6,803 bases of DNA from Alphaproteobacteria bacterium. GTDB taxonomy: Bacteria > Pseudomonadota > Alphaproteobacteria > Sphingomonadales > Sphingomonadaceae. The stretch covers positions 1 to 6,803 of the forward strand of contig JAENVZ010000182.1 of the NCBI GenBank assembly GCA_016650315.1, read 5' to 3'. The notes below the pieces were generated by a model that was not told the origin of the DNA, did not search any database, and saw nothing but the letters and a program-made list of their open reading frames with translations. The position numbers were made by a program, and so were the translations under genes. Below, piece after piece: positions 1-5,842 of this stretch; within the stretch, counting starts at the first letter, position 1; every line of letters starts with the position of its first letter.

Positions 1-50
1 GTTTATCCTGAGCGCCTGCCTTGCAGGCAGTCGAAGGGCTCGACACGAAC
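1..50. repeat. REP-like palindromic intergenic repeat (partial at window edge)
   Basis: GCCTGC at 14-19 and GCAGGC at 23-28 form a perfect 6-bp inverted repeat around a CTT loop. It is flanked by CCTGAGC (7-13) and by GTCGAAGGGCTC (30-41), whose GCTC can pair with GAGC (10-13). The flanking words CCTGAGC and GTCGAAGG match a short repeat I recall as common between genes in sphingomonad genomes. Only one copy is in this window, so its dispersed nature is from memory and is not shown here. It probably lies between xerD and whatever gene is to the left. Confidence 0.55.
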
Positions 51-81
51 GGAAGTGAGTCAACCTAAAGTCATCCCGCTC

Positions 82-119
82 TAGGGTCAGGACCTATTAA
101 TAACGAGGTCGTGACCCTA
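82..119. repeat. 14-bp imperfect inverted repeat upstream of xerD
   Basis: TAGGGTCAGGACCT (82-95) and AGGTCGTGACCCTA (106-119) are reverse complements except for one position. They are separated by the AT-rich 10-nt spacer ATTAATAACG (96-105). No T-tract follows on either strand, so it is not a standard intrinsic terminator. It could be an operator for xerD, a miniature mobile element or the footprint of a transposon end; the sequence does not decide between these. It ends 32 nt before the preferred xerD start. Confidence 0.6.
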
Positions 120-151
120 ATGGTCATGGATGGACAGGGGCGGTGGCGGCG

Positions 152-1048
152 ATGAACGACATGGACCTGATCGACCGCTTTCTTGAAATGATGGCGGCAG
201 AGCGTGGGGCAGCGCGCAATACGCTGTTTGCTTATCGCACTGATCTTGTTCAGGCGTCCCAACTGCTTGGGGGCAGGCTGGAACATGCGGGGCAGTCTGA
301 ACTTTCCGGTTTTGGCCAGCAATGGGCGACGCTCGCTGCATCAACCGCTGCACGAAAGGCTTCTGCTCTTCGCCGTTTTTTCGCTTTTCTCCATGAGGAA
401 GGATTTCGCACGGACGATCCATCGGCGGGGCTGCCCCGACCAACCCGGCGACGTTCGCTTCCCAAATTATTGAGTCATGACGAATTGGAACGGATGTTCG
501 CCGTAATTGTGGAGCGAACCGGACGGGCAGTCGAATCACCATTGGATTTCCGCCTTTCCGCGCTTGTCGAGCTTCTTTACGGATCGGGTCTACGGGCCAG
601 TGAGCTGGTATCATTGCCGCGTAAATCCGTGGTGTCGGATCGCCCCTTCCTGATCCTGCGGGGCAAGGGCGGGCGGGAACGGCTGGTGCCGATTTCCGAC
701 CACGCACGCGCTGCGGTCTTCCTGTGGTCGGAATATGTGCCGGCGGATTCGCCCTGGCTGTTTCCTTCTGGCAAAAGCCATCTCAGTCGTATCCGCCTGT
801 ACCAGTTGGTGAAGGAGTTGGCCGCTGCCGCCGGGATCGCGCCAGAACGGGTCAGTCCCCATGTCTTGCGCCATGCCTTTGCTACGCATTTGCTGGAAGG
901 CGGAGCGGATCTGCGTGCCTTGCAGACAATGCTGGGCCATGCCGACATCGGAACAACCGAAATTTATACGCATGTCGATAGCCGCCGTCTGGTCGAACTG
1001 GTCAATGCGTACCATCCCCTCGTTGACCTGAAGCGTCGAGGGCCTTAA
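152..1048 (+). CDS. xerD: Tyrosine recombinase XerD
   Basis: Site-specific tyrosine recombinase that, with a XerC partner, resolves chromosome dimers at dif near the terminus; it acts in the cytoplasm together with FtsK. The N-terminal SAM-like core-binding domain covers about residues 5-90 and the catalytic domain about 105-290. Visible catalytic residues, numbered from ATG 152, are R148 (GLRASEL), K172 (GKGGRERLVP), H237 and R240 (HVLRHAFATH), H263 (LGHADIGTTE) and nucleophile Y272 (IYTHV). The product is 298 aa, the usual XerC/XerD length, and R148/K172 fall at the numbers I recall for E. coli XerD. An in-frame GTG at 143 also exists, but AGGGG (136-140) is only 2 nt from it and 11 nt from ATG 152, so 152 is preferred. 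XerD rather than XerC is inferred from the adjacent accA, a common alphaproteobacterial order. This is a housekeeping enzyme, not a phage integrase. Confidence 0.9.
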   Translation: MNDMDLIDRFLEMMAAERGAARNTLFAYRTDLVQASQLLGGRLEHAGQSELSGFGQQWATLAASTAARKASALRRFFAFLHEEGFRTDDPSAGLPRPTRRRSLPKLLSHDELERMFAVIVERTGRAVESPLDFRLSALVELLYGSGLRASELVSLPRKSVVSDRPFLILRGKGGRERLVPISDHARAAVFLWSEYVPADSPWLFPSGKSHLSRIRLYQLVKELAAAAGIAPERVSPHVLRHAFATHLLEGGADLRALQTMLGHADIGTTEIYTHVDSRRLVELVNAYHPLVDLKRRGP

Positions 1049-1059
1049 CGCCAGCGACT

Positions 1060-2004
1060 ATGGTAAGTTTTCTCGATTTCGAAAAGCCGATCGCCGCCCT
1101 GCAGGCTCGTATCACCGAATTGCGCGAGACCGCCGATGAAGGCGCGCTGGACATCGATGCTGAAATTCAACGGTTGCAAGCCCGTTCGGACAAGATGTTG
1201 GCCGACACTTATGCAAAATTGTCGCCTTGGCAAAAGACGCAGGTGGCGCGTCACCCCGAACGCCCCCACTTCAAACATTATGTAGCGGGCATTTTCGACG
1301 AATTCATTCCTTTGGCCGGAGACCGCGCTTTTGGCGATGATCAGGCGATTCTCGGCGGCTTTGCTAAGCTGGGGAAGCGCCGGGTGATGGTGATCGGCCA
1401 TGAAAAGGGCGACGATACCGCAAGTCGTCTCAAACATAATTTCGGGATGGGCAAGCCGGAGGGTTATCGTAAGGCAATCCGCCTGATGCAGCTCGCCGAC
1501 AGGTTCGGATTGCCGGTGGTGACGCTTGTAGACACATCAGGGGCGTTTCCTGGTGTGCAGGCGGAAGAGCGCGGGCAGGCCGAAGCGATTGCCCGTTCCA
1601 CTGAACAATGTCTGGCGCTTGGCGTGCCGATGGTGGCCGCGGTCGTGGGCGAAGGCGGTTCAGGTGGTGCCGTGGCGCTGGCGGCGGCCAATCGCGTATT
1701 GATGTTTGAACATGCCGTTTATTCGGTCATATCGCCTGAAGGCTGCGCTTCTATTCTGTGGCGCACCGCCGAAAAGGCAAGCGAGGCCGCTGCTGCGATG
1801 CAAATCACGGCGAATGATCTGTTGCGGCAGGGCGTGATCGATCGAATCGTGAAGGAACCGGTTGGCGGTGCGCATCGTGACCCGGCGGCGGCGATCAAAA
1901 CGCTGGGCAAGGTTATTGCCGACGAACTGGATCAGCTATCGCGCCAGACGTCGGACAAACTGCGTGTCGCGCGGCAGGATAAATTTCTGGCGATGGGTAC
2001 CTGA
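1060..2004 (+). CDS. accA: Acetyl-CoA carboxylase carboxyltransferase subunit alpha
   Basis: Alpha subunit of the carboxyltransferase half of acetyl-CoA carboxylase. With AccD it transfers the carboxyl group from biotin-BCCP to acetyl-CoA, giving malonyl-CoA for fatty acid synthesis. The 314-aa product aligns by eye over its full length with E. coli AccA (319 aa): the N-terminal FLDFEKPI, then WQKTQVARHPERP (57-69), AGDRAFGDDQAI (86-97), NFGMGKPEGYRKA (127-139), the oxyanion-type GEGGSGGA (197-204) and SPEGCASILW (225-234). DTSGAFPG (158-165) replaces the DTPGAYPG I recall from E. coli, a mild variant. It starts 11 nt after xerD with no clear Shine-Dalgarno sequence at the usual distance (GAGGG at 1038-1042 is 17 nt away), which suggests translational coupling to xerD. 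A hairpin terminator follows directly after the stop. Confidence 0.97.
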   Translation: MVSFLDFEKPIAALQARITELRETADEGALDIDAEIQRLQARSDKMLADTYAKLSPWQKTQVARHPERPHFKHYVAGIFDEFIPLAGDRAFGDDQAILGGFAKLGKRRVMVIGHEKGDDTASRLKHNFGMGKPEGYRKAIRLMQLADRFGLPVVTLVDTSGAFPGVQAEERGQAEAIARSTEQCLALGVPMVAAVVGEGGSGGAVALAAANRVLMFEHAVYSVISPEGCASILWRTAEKASEAAAAMQITANDLLRQGVIDRIVKEPVGGAHRDPAAAIKTLGKVIADELDQLSRQTSDKLRVARQDKFLAMGT

Positions 2005-2007
2005 CAT

Positions 2008-2050
2008 AAAAATGGCGACGGAACCTGTCGTCCCACCGCCATTTTTGTTT
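2008..2050. terminator. Bidirectional intrinsic terminator between accA and Flp pilin
   Basis: AAAAATGGCG (2008-2017) and CGCCATTTTT (2037-2046) form a perfect 10-bp stem. A possible inner GACG/CGTC helix (2017-2020 with 2029-2032) lies inside the 19-nt loop. The T-rich tail TTTTTGTTTT follows on the forward strand, and the A-tract at 2008-2012 gives a T-tract on the reverse strand. It begins 4 nt after the accA stop and ends 20 nt beyond the stop of the converging pilin gene, so it can serve both transcripts. Confidence 0.85.
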
Positions 2051-2069
2051 TGGACGTAACCAGAAACTC

Positions 2070-2228
2070 TTAGAGTTTGGTGGAAACGTTGTTGAAGGTC
2101 GCGCCCAGCTTCGTGCCCAGGCTGGACATTGCGGTGATGGCGGCAACGGCGATCAGAGCGGCGATCAGACCATATTCAATGGCGGTCGCGCCCTTGTTGT
2201 CGGCGAAAATCTTGCGAATATACTGCAT
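2070..2228 (-). CDS. flp: Flp-family type IVb pilin, 52 aa
   Basis: Small prepilin of the Flp/Fap family, the major subunit of tight-adherence (Tad) type IVb pili, or a pseudopilin of that type. The product starts MQYIRKIFADNKGATAIEYG and continues with a hydrophobic helix (LIAALIAVAAITAM, about residues 21-34). The prepilin peptidase motif G-(X)4-E-Y is present as GATAIEY, with cleavage expected after G13, leaving a mature peptide of about 39 residues that begins ATAIEYG. It has a strong Shine-Dalgarno AAGGAG (2236-2241, reverse strand) 7 nt before the ATG. A 126-bp gap with a weak possible promoter separates it from the paralogous pilin gene upstream, so it may have its own transcript. No Tad secretion gene (cpaA-F, tadA-G) is in the window. 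The forward-strand ORF over it is an antisense shadow. Confidence 0.9.
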   Translation of the reverse strand: MQYIRKIFADNKGATAIEYGLIAALIAVAAITAMSSLGTKLGATFNNVSTKL

Positions 2229-2268
2229 AGTCGGTCTCCTTGGTTTCAAGCTTCAATGTACCCGGCTT

Positions 2269-2318
2269 CCTGGATTCCCAGGCTAGCATCAGTAGAAATA
2301 GGAGATTGAGGTTGACAA
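2269..2318 (-). promoter_or_regulatory. Possible promoter and leader hairpin of the downstream Flp pilin gene
   Basis: On the reverse strand TTGTCA (2313-2318) lies 18 nt from TACTGA (2289-2294), which could be a weak sigma-70-type -35/-10 pair. The -10 match is poor. The small inverted repeat CCTGG/CCAGG (2269-2273 and 2278-2282) falls in the presumed 5' leader, ahead of the AAGGAG ribosome binding site. Evidence is limited to these matches and to the 126-bp gap. Confidence 0.25.
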
Positions 2319-2354
2319 AGATTTAACGCGGGACCGAATTTGTTTCGTTAACGT

Positions 2355-2525
2355 TCAATTGTCTTCGACCGCATTGCTGACGTTGCTCCACATCGCTAAC
2401 GTTTTGGTTCCCAAACTTGTGATCGCGCCTATGGCAGCGAGAACGATAAGGGCGCAAATCAGGCCATATTCGACGGCTGTTGCACCTTTGTCGGAACCCG
2501 ACAGTTTTTTCAGCATTCCGATCAT
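2355..2525 (-). CDS. flp: Flp-family type IVb pilin, about 56 aa
   Basis: Second Flp-type prepilin, paralogous to the one just downstream; both share the KGATA(I/V)EYGLI core and a following hydrophobic helix. The leader is short and basic (MIGMLKKLSGSDKG). The G-(X)4-E-Y motif reads GATAVEY, with cleavage expected after G14, and the helix covers about residues 21-37. It is slightly longer than its neighbour, with a more acidic tail (NAVEDN). The start at 2525 is preferred because ACGGGG (2533-2538, reverse strand) lies 7 nt upstream. A longer in-frame start at 2564 would add 13 residues, unusual for this family, and an internal ATG at 2516 would give 53 aa. It is divergent from mutT across about 65 bp. 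The pilus machinery it would feed is not in this window. Confidence 0.88.
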   Translation of the reverse strand: MIGMLKKLSGSDKGATAVEYGLICALIVLAAIGAITSLGTKTLAMWSNVSNAVEDN

Positions 2526-2590
2526 CAAAAAACCCCGTATCACAATGCGTCTAGGGTGACTCATAGTACGAGTGTCGTTAACAAAGGTTT
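2526..2590. promoter_or_regulatory. Divergent intergenic region, Flp pilin / mutT, with a near-CtrA-type box
   Basis: This 65-bp stretch must hold the promoters of both divergent genes, although no convincing -35/-10 pair is visible. TTAA-N7-TTAT at 2578-2592 differs at one base from the alphaproteobacterial CtrA consensus TTAA-N7-TTAA and lies 53 bp upstream of the pilin start, overlapping the mutT start codon. A short imperfect dyad, ACTC...GAGT around 2560-2574, sits beside it. CtrA control of the pilin gene pilA is known in Caulobacter; applying that here is inference. Confidence 0.3.
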
Positions 2591-3016
2591 ATGAACGACA
2601 TTCTTGCGATTTCCCGGTCCTCCTTGCTCCATGTTGTGGCGGTTGCGCTGGTCGATGCGGACGGACGCATTCTCCTGCAGCAGCGTCCGCCGGGGAAGGC
2701 GATGGCGGGTCTGTGGGAATTCCCTGGCGGCAAGATGGAGTTGGGCGAAACACCCGAATCGGCGCTTATAAGGGAATTGCAGGAGGAGCTTGGCATAGAC
2801 ACGCATGTCAGTTGCCTTGCCCCCGCTGCATTCGCCAGCGACGCCTTGGGTGACAGGCATCTGTTGCTGTTACTTTATATTTGCCGGAAATGGTCGGGCA
2901 CTATTGTTCCAACGCAGGCCAGTGCGCTGAAATGGGTTCGGCCGGTACAGATGCACGCGCTGGACATGCCACCTGCGGACAAGCCGCTTATCGGTCTGCT
3001 CGACGCATTGTTGTAA
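2591..3016 (+). CDS. mutT: Nudix hydrolase, MutT-type 8-oxo-dGTP diphosphatase
   Basis: Nudix enzyme that most likely hydrolyses oxidised nucleoside triphosphates such as 8-oxo-dGTP to the monophosphate, keeping them out of DNA. The complete Nudix box G-x5-E-x7-R-E-U-x-E-E-x-G-U is visible at residues 47-69: G47, E53, then REL (61-63), E65-E66, G68 and I69. It is preceded by the MutT-like LLQQRPPGKAMAGLWEFPGGK (28-48). The 141-aa length is slightly above E. coli MutT (about 129). The C-terminal part LKWVRPVQMHALDMPPADKP resembles the MutT ending, in which W and PxADxP recur. The ribosome binding site is weak (AAAGG, 2583-2587, only 3 nt from ATG). It converges on the reverse-strand methyltransferase-like gene, whose stop lies 15 nt away. 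Exact substrate cannot be read from sequence. Confidence 0.9.
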   Translation: MNDILAISRSSLLHVVAVALVDADGRILLQQRPPGKAMAGLWEFPGGKMELGETPESALIRELQEELGIDTHVSCLAPAAFASDALGDRHLLLLLYICRKWSGTIVPTQASALKWVRPVQMHALDMPPADKPLIGLLDALL

Positions 3017-3031
3017 TAGCCGTTTTTGATT

Positions 3032-3889
3032 TCAACTCTTGCCCTTCAAGGCTTCGGCCAGGGAAATGGTGGCGCTGCCCCGACGGGCGGCCTTGGGCTG
3101 GCTCGGATCTGGTGCCCAGCCACTCATATAAATGATGCTAAAACATTCCGCTGTTTTGCCATCGGGATCGGCCGCAGCGGCAAAGGCGTTTGCCGCGCGC
3201 CCCAACTGTTCTCGCGTCATATGCGGCGGGCGGGATGATAACTGATTAGACGCACCCATGCCACGCAGGTCCGCCATTAACGAAAATATGCTGGAATAAC
3301 GCACTGTGAGAGTGTCGCTATCCGCGACTGGCATGGCAAAGCCAGTGCGGCTGAGAAGGTCGCCAGCGGATCGCACATCAATGTGTGGATGGATATGCTG
3401 CGCGGGCCGCTCGCCGTCGCCGGCCAACAAGGCGCCACGTAAAACCGGAAGCGAACCGGCCCCCGGAAAGGCGGCTAGAAACAGCCCGTCTGGGCGCAAA
3501 ATCCGCCGGATCAGGATCAGAGCGCCAGGCAGGTCATTGACGCTGTCGAGTGTTCCGCAGGCGATGACCAGGTCGAAACATGCATCCGCAAAAGGCAGGG
3601 CATCCTCATCCGCCTGCACTCCACCCATCGCGCGGACATTCGCCAAGCCCGGATCCGTGCACATGACGGTCATGCCCGTCGCTACCAGAGAATCGCGGAG
3701 AAATGAATCGGGGCAACCGATCAGCAGGACCCGGCCAAAATTCCTTTTCACATCATTGAGCCTGTCGAGCAGTTCCTCTGCCATTTGCTGATAGAGAAAA
3801 TCATGTTCGGTAAAATTCTGGGCCGCGCGGTCGCGCCGCATCCGGCGCAGATGGCGGTCGAAAATGTCATGATTGGTGGTCGTCTGCAT
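3032..3889 (-). CDS. NDUFAF5-like methyltransferase-fold protein (putative complex I assembly factor)
   Basis: The 285-aa product resembles mitochondrial NDUFAF5 from end to end by memory. It has IFDRHLRR (about residues 9-16), the DRLNDVKRNFGRVLLIG entry to the Rossmann domain, DEDALPFADACFDLV, VNDLPGAL with LRPDGLF, then PHIDVRSAGDLLSRTGF, LMADLRGMGASN, and the terminal GWAPDPSQPKAARRGSA plus SLAEAL. Human NDUFAF5 hydroxylates an arginine of complex I subunit NDUFS7, so the bacterial protein may act on NuoB; that is inference. The motif I position reads IGCPDS instead of a glycine-rich GxGxG, so SAM binding may be altered. The start at 3889 is chosen because the family alignment begins there. 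The reading frame stays open far upstream into comF but that extension has no family similarity. No strong Shine-Dalgarno is seen. It is divergent from comF and often annotated simply as a SAM-dependent methyltransferase. Confidence 0.85.
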   Translation of the reverse strand: MQTTTNHDIFDRHLRRMRRDRAAQNFTEHDFLYQQMAEELLDRLNDVKRNFGRVLLIGCPDSFLRDSLVATGMTVMCTDPGLANVRAMGGVQADEDALPFADACFDLVIACGTLDSVNDLPGALILIRRILRPDGLFLAAFPGAGSLPVLRGALLAGDGERPAQHIHPHIDVRSAGDLLSRTGFAMPVADSDTLTVRYSSIFSLMADLRGMGASNQLSSRPPHMTREQLGRAANAFAAAADPDGKTAECFSIIYMSGWAPDPSQPKAARRGSATISLAEALKGKS

Positions 3890-3940
3890 TACAGTCGGGC
3901 TTGTGCATCGCGCACGGGCATAGGACAAGGGGCTATGAAC
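3890..3940. promoter_or_regulatory. Divergent intergenic region, NDUFAF5-like gene / comF
   Basis: Both genes start from this 51-bp interval, so promoters for the two directions must lie here or overlap the coding starts. The only structure I see is a short dyad, GTGC (3903-3906) and GCAC (3912-3915), with a 5-nt loop, plus the AAGGGG ribosome binding site for comF (3927-3932). No convincing -35/-10 pair stands out. Confidence 0.3.
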
Positions 3941-4738
3941 ATGGGGCCTGTGAACATATTGCGTGCGTTGGCGGCCTGTCTTGTAGACTTTGCCTTGCCG
4001 CCACGATGTCCAGCCTGTGGTGTCATTACAGCAGAACATCAGCAATTTTGTCTGTCGTGCTGGGGAAAGATGGATTTCCTTGGAGCGCCTTGTTGCGATA
4101 GCTGCGGTCTGCCTTTTGCTTTTGAACAGCCGGAAACCAGCCGTTGCGGCGCATGTCTGGCGCATCCTCCGGCGCATGACCGTGCGCGCGCGGTGCTGGC
4201 CTATGGGGATATTGCCCGCACCATCGCGCTCAAATTGAAATATGGTCGCAGGATAGGCTTGGCTCGCTTGATTGCGCGCCATATGGAGCGGCATGTGCAG
4301 CCTGAAAAACGAGCGGAAATGCTGCTTGTTCCTGTGCCGTTGCATCGTTGGCGCCTGGGGTGGCGCGGTTTCAATCAATCGGCCTTGATAGCGCAGGCGT
4401 TAGGCCGATCATTGGGGTTGCCAGTGGAATTGGACATTCTGCAGCGGATCAAAAGCACGCCGCCGCTTCGTGGGATGAACCCGTCACAGCGGATAAAAAC
4501 GCTCAGTGGAGCCTTTCAATTGGCAAGGAAACCCCGCAGCCAACTCATTGGTAAAACGGTTGTCCTTGTCGATGATGTCTATACCAGCGGCGCGACGGCC
4601 AATAGTTGTGCGAAAGTTCTTAAACGTGGGGGCGCGGCGTCGGTGCATATTCTCTGCTGGGCACGGGTCCTGCGTGATGAGTCTTCCGCACTGATTGACA
4701 ATCATGCCGCCCATGCCAATCTCGGTATGAAGGAGTGA
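3941..4738 (+). CDS. comF: ComF family protein (phosphoribosyltransferase fold)
   Basis: ComF-family protein, combining an N-terminal zinc-finger region with a type I phosphoribosyltransferase domain. In competent bacteria ComF takes part in uptake of single-stranded DNA; in most Proteobacteria its role is uncertain. Cysteine pairs are visible at residues 23/26, 37/40, 52/55 and 69/72 (CPAC, CLSC, CDSC, CGAC). LLVPVPLHRWRLGWRGFNQS (128-147) is a ComF hallmark, and VVLVDDVYTSGAT (207-219) is the PRPP-binding loop. Length is 265 aa from ATG 3941, chosen because AAGGGG (3927-3932) lies 8 nt upstream; ATG 3935 is only 2 nt from it, and the open frame back to 3785 would overlap the divergent gene. 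It is first in a forward operon with grxC, an amidase and a DUF1178 gene. Confidence 0.93.
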   Translation: MGPVNILRALAACLVDFALPPRCPACGVITAEHQQFCLSCWGKMDFLGAPCCDSCGLPFAFEQPETSRCGACLAHPPAHDRARAVLAYGDIARTIALKLKYGRRIGLARLIARHMERHVQPEKRAEMLLVPVPLHRWRLGWRGFNQSALIAQALGRSLGLPVELDILQRIKSTPPLRGMNPSQRIKTLSGAFQLARKPRSQLIGKTVVLVDDVYTSGATANSCAKVLKRGGAASVHILCWARVLRDESSALIDNHAAHANLGMKE

Positions 4739-4747
4739 AGAGCGTTT

Positions 4748-5005
4748 ATGCCCCGCGTTGAAATCTATACAAAGATGATGTGCTCCTTTTGCGCTCGGGC
4801 CAAACGGCTGCTGAGCGACAAGGGAGTGGAGTTTGAAGAATATGACATCACCATGGGCGGACCGAAGCGGCAGGAAATGCTGGATCGCGCCAATGGAGGC
4901 TATACGGTGCCTCAGATTTTCATCGACGGGAATCATATTGGCGGATCGGACGATCTGATGGAACTTGAGAGTGCGGGCAGGCTCGATCCTTTGCTGAAGG
5001 CCTGA
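4748..5005 (+). CDS. grxC: Glutaredoxin 3
   Basis: Small dithiol glutaredoxin that reduces protein disulfides and glutathione mixed disulfides using glutathione, in the cytoplasm. The 85-aa product has the whole thioredoxin-fold core: VEIYTKMMCSFCARAKRLL with the active site C12-x-x-C15, the cis-proline segment TVPQIFI (53-59), and the glutathione-binding GGSDDL (65-70). The active site is CSFC, not the classic CPYC; both cysteines remain, but the proline that tunes the redox potential is replaced by serine. It starts 9 nt after comF. AAGGAG (4730-4735) overlaps the comF end, 12 nt from the ATG, which is rather far. The next gene starts 6 nt after its stop, so the genes are very likely co-transcribed. 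Confidence 0.95.
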   Translation: MPRVEIYTKMMCSFCARAKRLLSDKGVEFEEYDITMGGPKRQEMLDRANGGYTVPQIFIDGNHIGGSDDLMELESAGRLDPLLKA

Positions 5006-5011
5006 TTTCCC

Positions 5012-5842
5012 ATGCGTGCCGCCATATGCCAGATGACCAGCGGAACCGATCCCATGCGCAATGCGCAGGTGATTGTGAATGCTGTTCAGGAGGCGAAGGA
5101 TCGCGGCGCTGACATGCTTTTTATACCGGAAATGGCGGGCCAGCTCGACAGGGACCGGAAACGCGCGGCGGCAACGCTTGTCGACGAAGCGCAAAATATC
5201 GTTCTGGCGCAGGTACGCGAGGCGGCGGCCAAGGTGGGGCTTTGGGTGCATTTGGGTTCGTTGGCATTAAAAGACGAACGCAGCGATGGCCGGTGGAGCA
5301 ATCGCAGCTTTGTCATTGATGACAAAGGCGATATTCGCGCCCGTTACGACAAGATACACCTTTTCGATGTCGATCTTGCCACGGGAGAAAGCTGGCGCGA
5401 ATCATCGGTTTATGGTCCGGGTGAATGCGTCATAACGGTCGATACCCCTTGGGCACGCATGGGCCTTAGCATTTGTTATGATCTGCGCTTCCCTGATCTT
5501 TACAGGGCACTGACAAATGCTGGGGCGAACATTTTGCTGGTGCCCTCGGCCTTCACTGTGCCGACGGGGCAGGCGCATTGGCACGTTCTTCTGCGCGCCA
5601 GAGCCATAGAGGCAGGCTGCTTCGTCATCGCCCCGGCGCAGGTCGGCAAGCATGAGGATGGGCGAGAAACCTACGGCCATTCATGTGTGGTTGATCCTTG
5701 GGGTGATATTTTATTGGACATGAATACTGAAACAGGCCTTGCGTTGATCGATATAGAGATGGAAAGGATTGCCGACGTGCGTTCGCGTATCCCGGCGCTG
5801 GCCAACCGGCGTACTATACCGAGTGAAGTTGAAACCAGATGA
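5012..5842 (+). CDS. Carbon-nitrogen hydrolase, NIT1-type (probable deaminated glutathione amidase)
   Basis: Nitrilase-superfamily amidase. The catalytic triad is visible: E40 (FIPEM), K114 (YDKIHLFDVD) and C155 (SICYDLRFP). The stretch DKIHLFDVDLATGES (113-127) and RESSVYGPG (129-137) resemble the NIT1/Nit2 branch, whose NIT1 member hydrolyses deaminated glutathione, a side product of transaminase action on glutathione. Length (276 aa) is normal for the family. The C-terminal HWHVLLRARAIEAGCFVIAPAQ (189-210) and the YGHSCVVDPWG segment complete the alpha-beta-beta-alpha sandwich. It sits directly after grxC (6-nt gap, AAGG at 4997-5000) and overlaps the DUF1178 start by ATGA, so it is translationally coupled. 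Proximity to glutaredoxin supports the glutathione-repair assignment, but an omega-amidase role cannot be excluded. Confidence 0.88.
   Translation: MRAAICQMTSGTDPMRNAQVIVNAVQEAKDRGADMLFIPEMAGQLDRDRKRAAATLVDEAQNIVLAQVREAAAKVGLWVHLGSLALKDERSDGRWSNRSFVIDDKGDIRARYDKIHLFDVDLATGESWRESSVYGPGECVITVDTPWARMGLSICYDLRFPDLYRALTNAGANILLVPSAFTVPTGQAHWHVLLRARAIEAGCFVIAPAQVGKHEDGRETYGHSCVVDPWGDILLDMNTETGLALIDIEMERIADVRSRIPALANRRTIPSEVETR

Noticed and set aside
2077..2286. Forward-strand ORF of 69 aa across the first pilin
   Set aside because: It is the antisense of a clear Flp prepilin that has a strong Shine-Dalgarno and an intact processing motif.
2346..2353. Palindrome CGTTAACG at the pilin gene end
   Set aside because: An 8-bp palindrome is too short and too likely by chance to be reported on its own.
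3785..3940. N-terminal extension of ComF by 52 residues
   Set aside because: It overlaps the divergent gene's coding start, and a good AAGGGG ribosome binding site lies 8 nt before ATG 3941, where ComF similarity begins.
3890..4378. Upstream extension of the methyltransferase-like ORF (reading frame open to a total of 448 aa)
   Set aside because: The extension lies antisense to comF, shows no domain similarity, and family similarity begins just after ATG 3889.
4484..5251. Reverse-strand 255-aa ORF across comF, grxC and the amidase
   Set aside because: It is antisense to three well-supported genes, has no recognisable domain, and its composition looks like a shadow frame.
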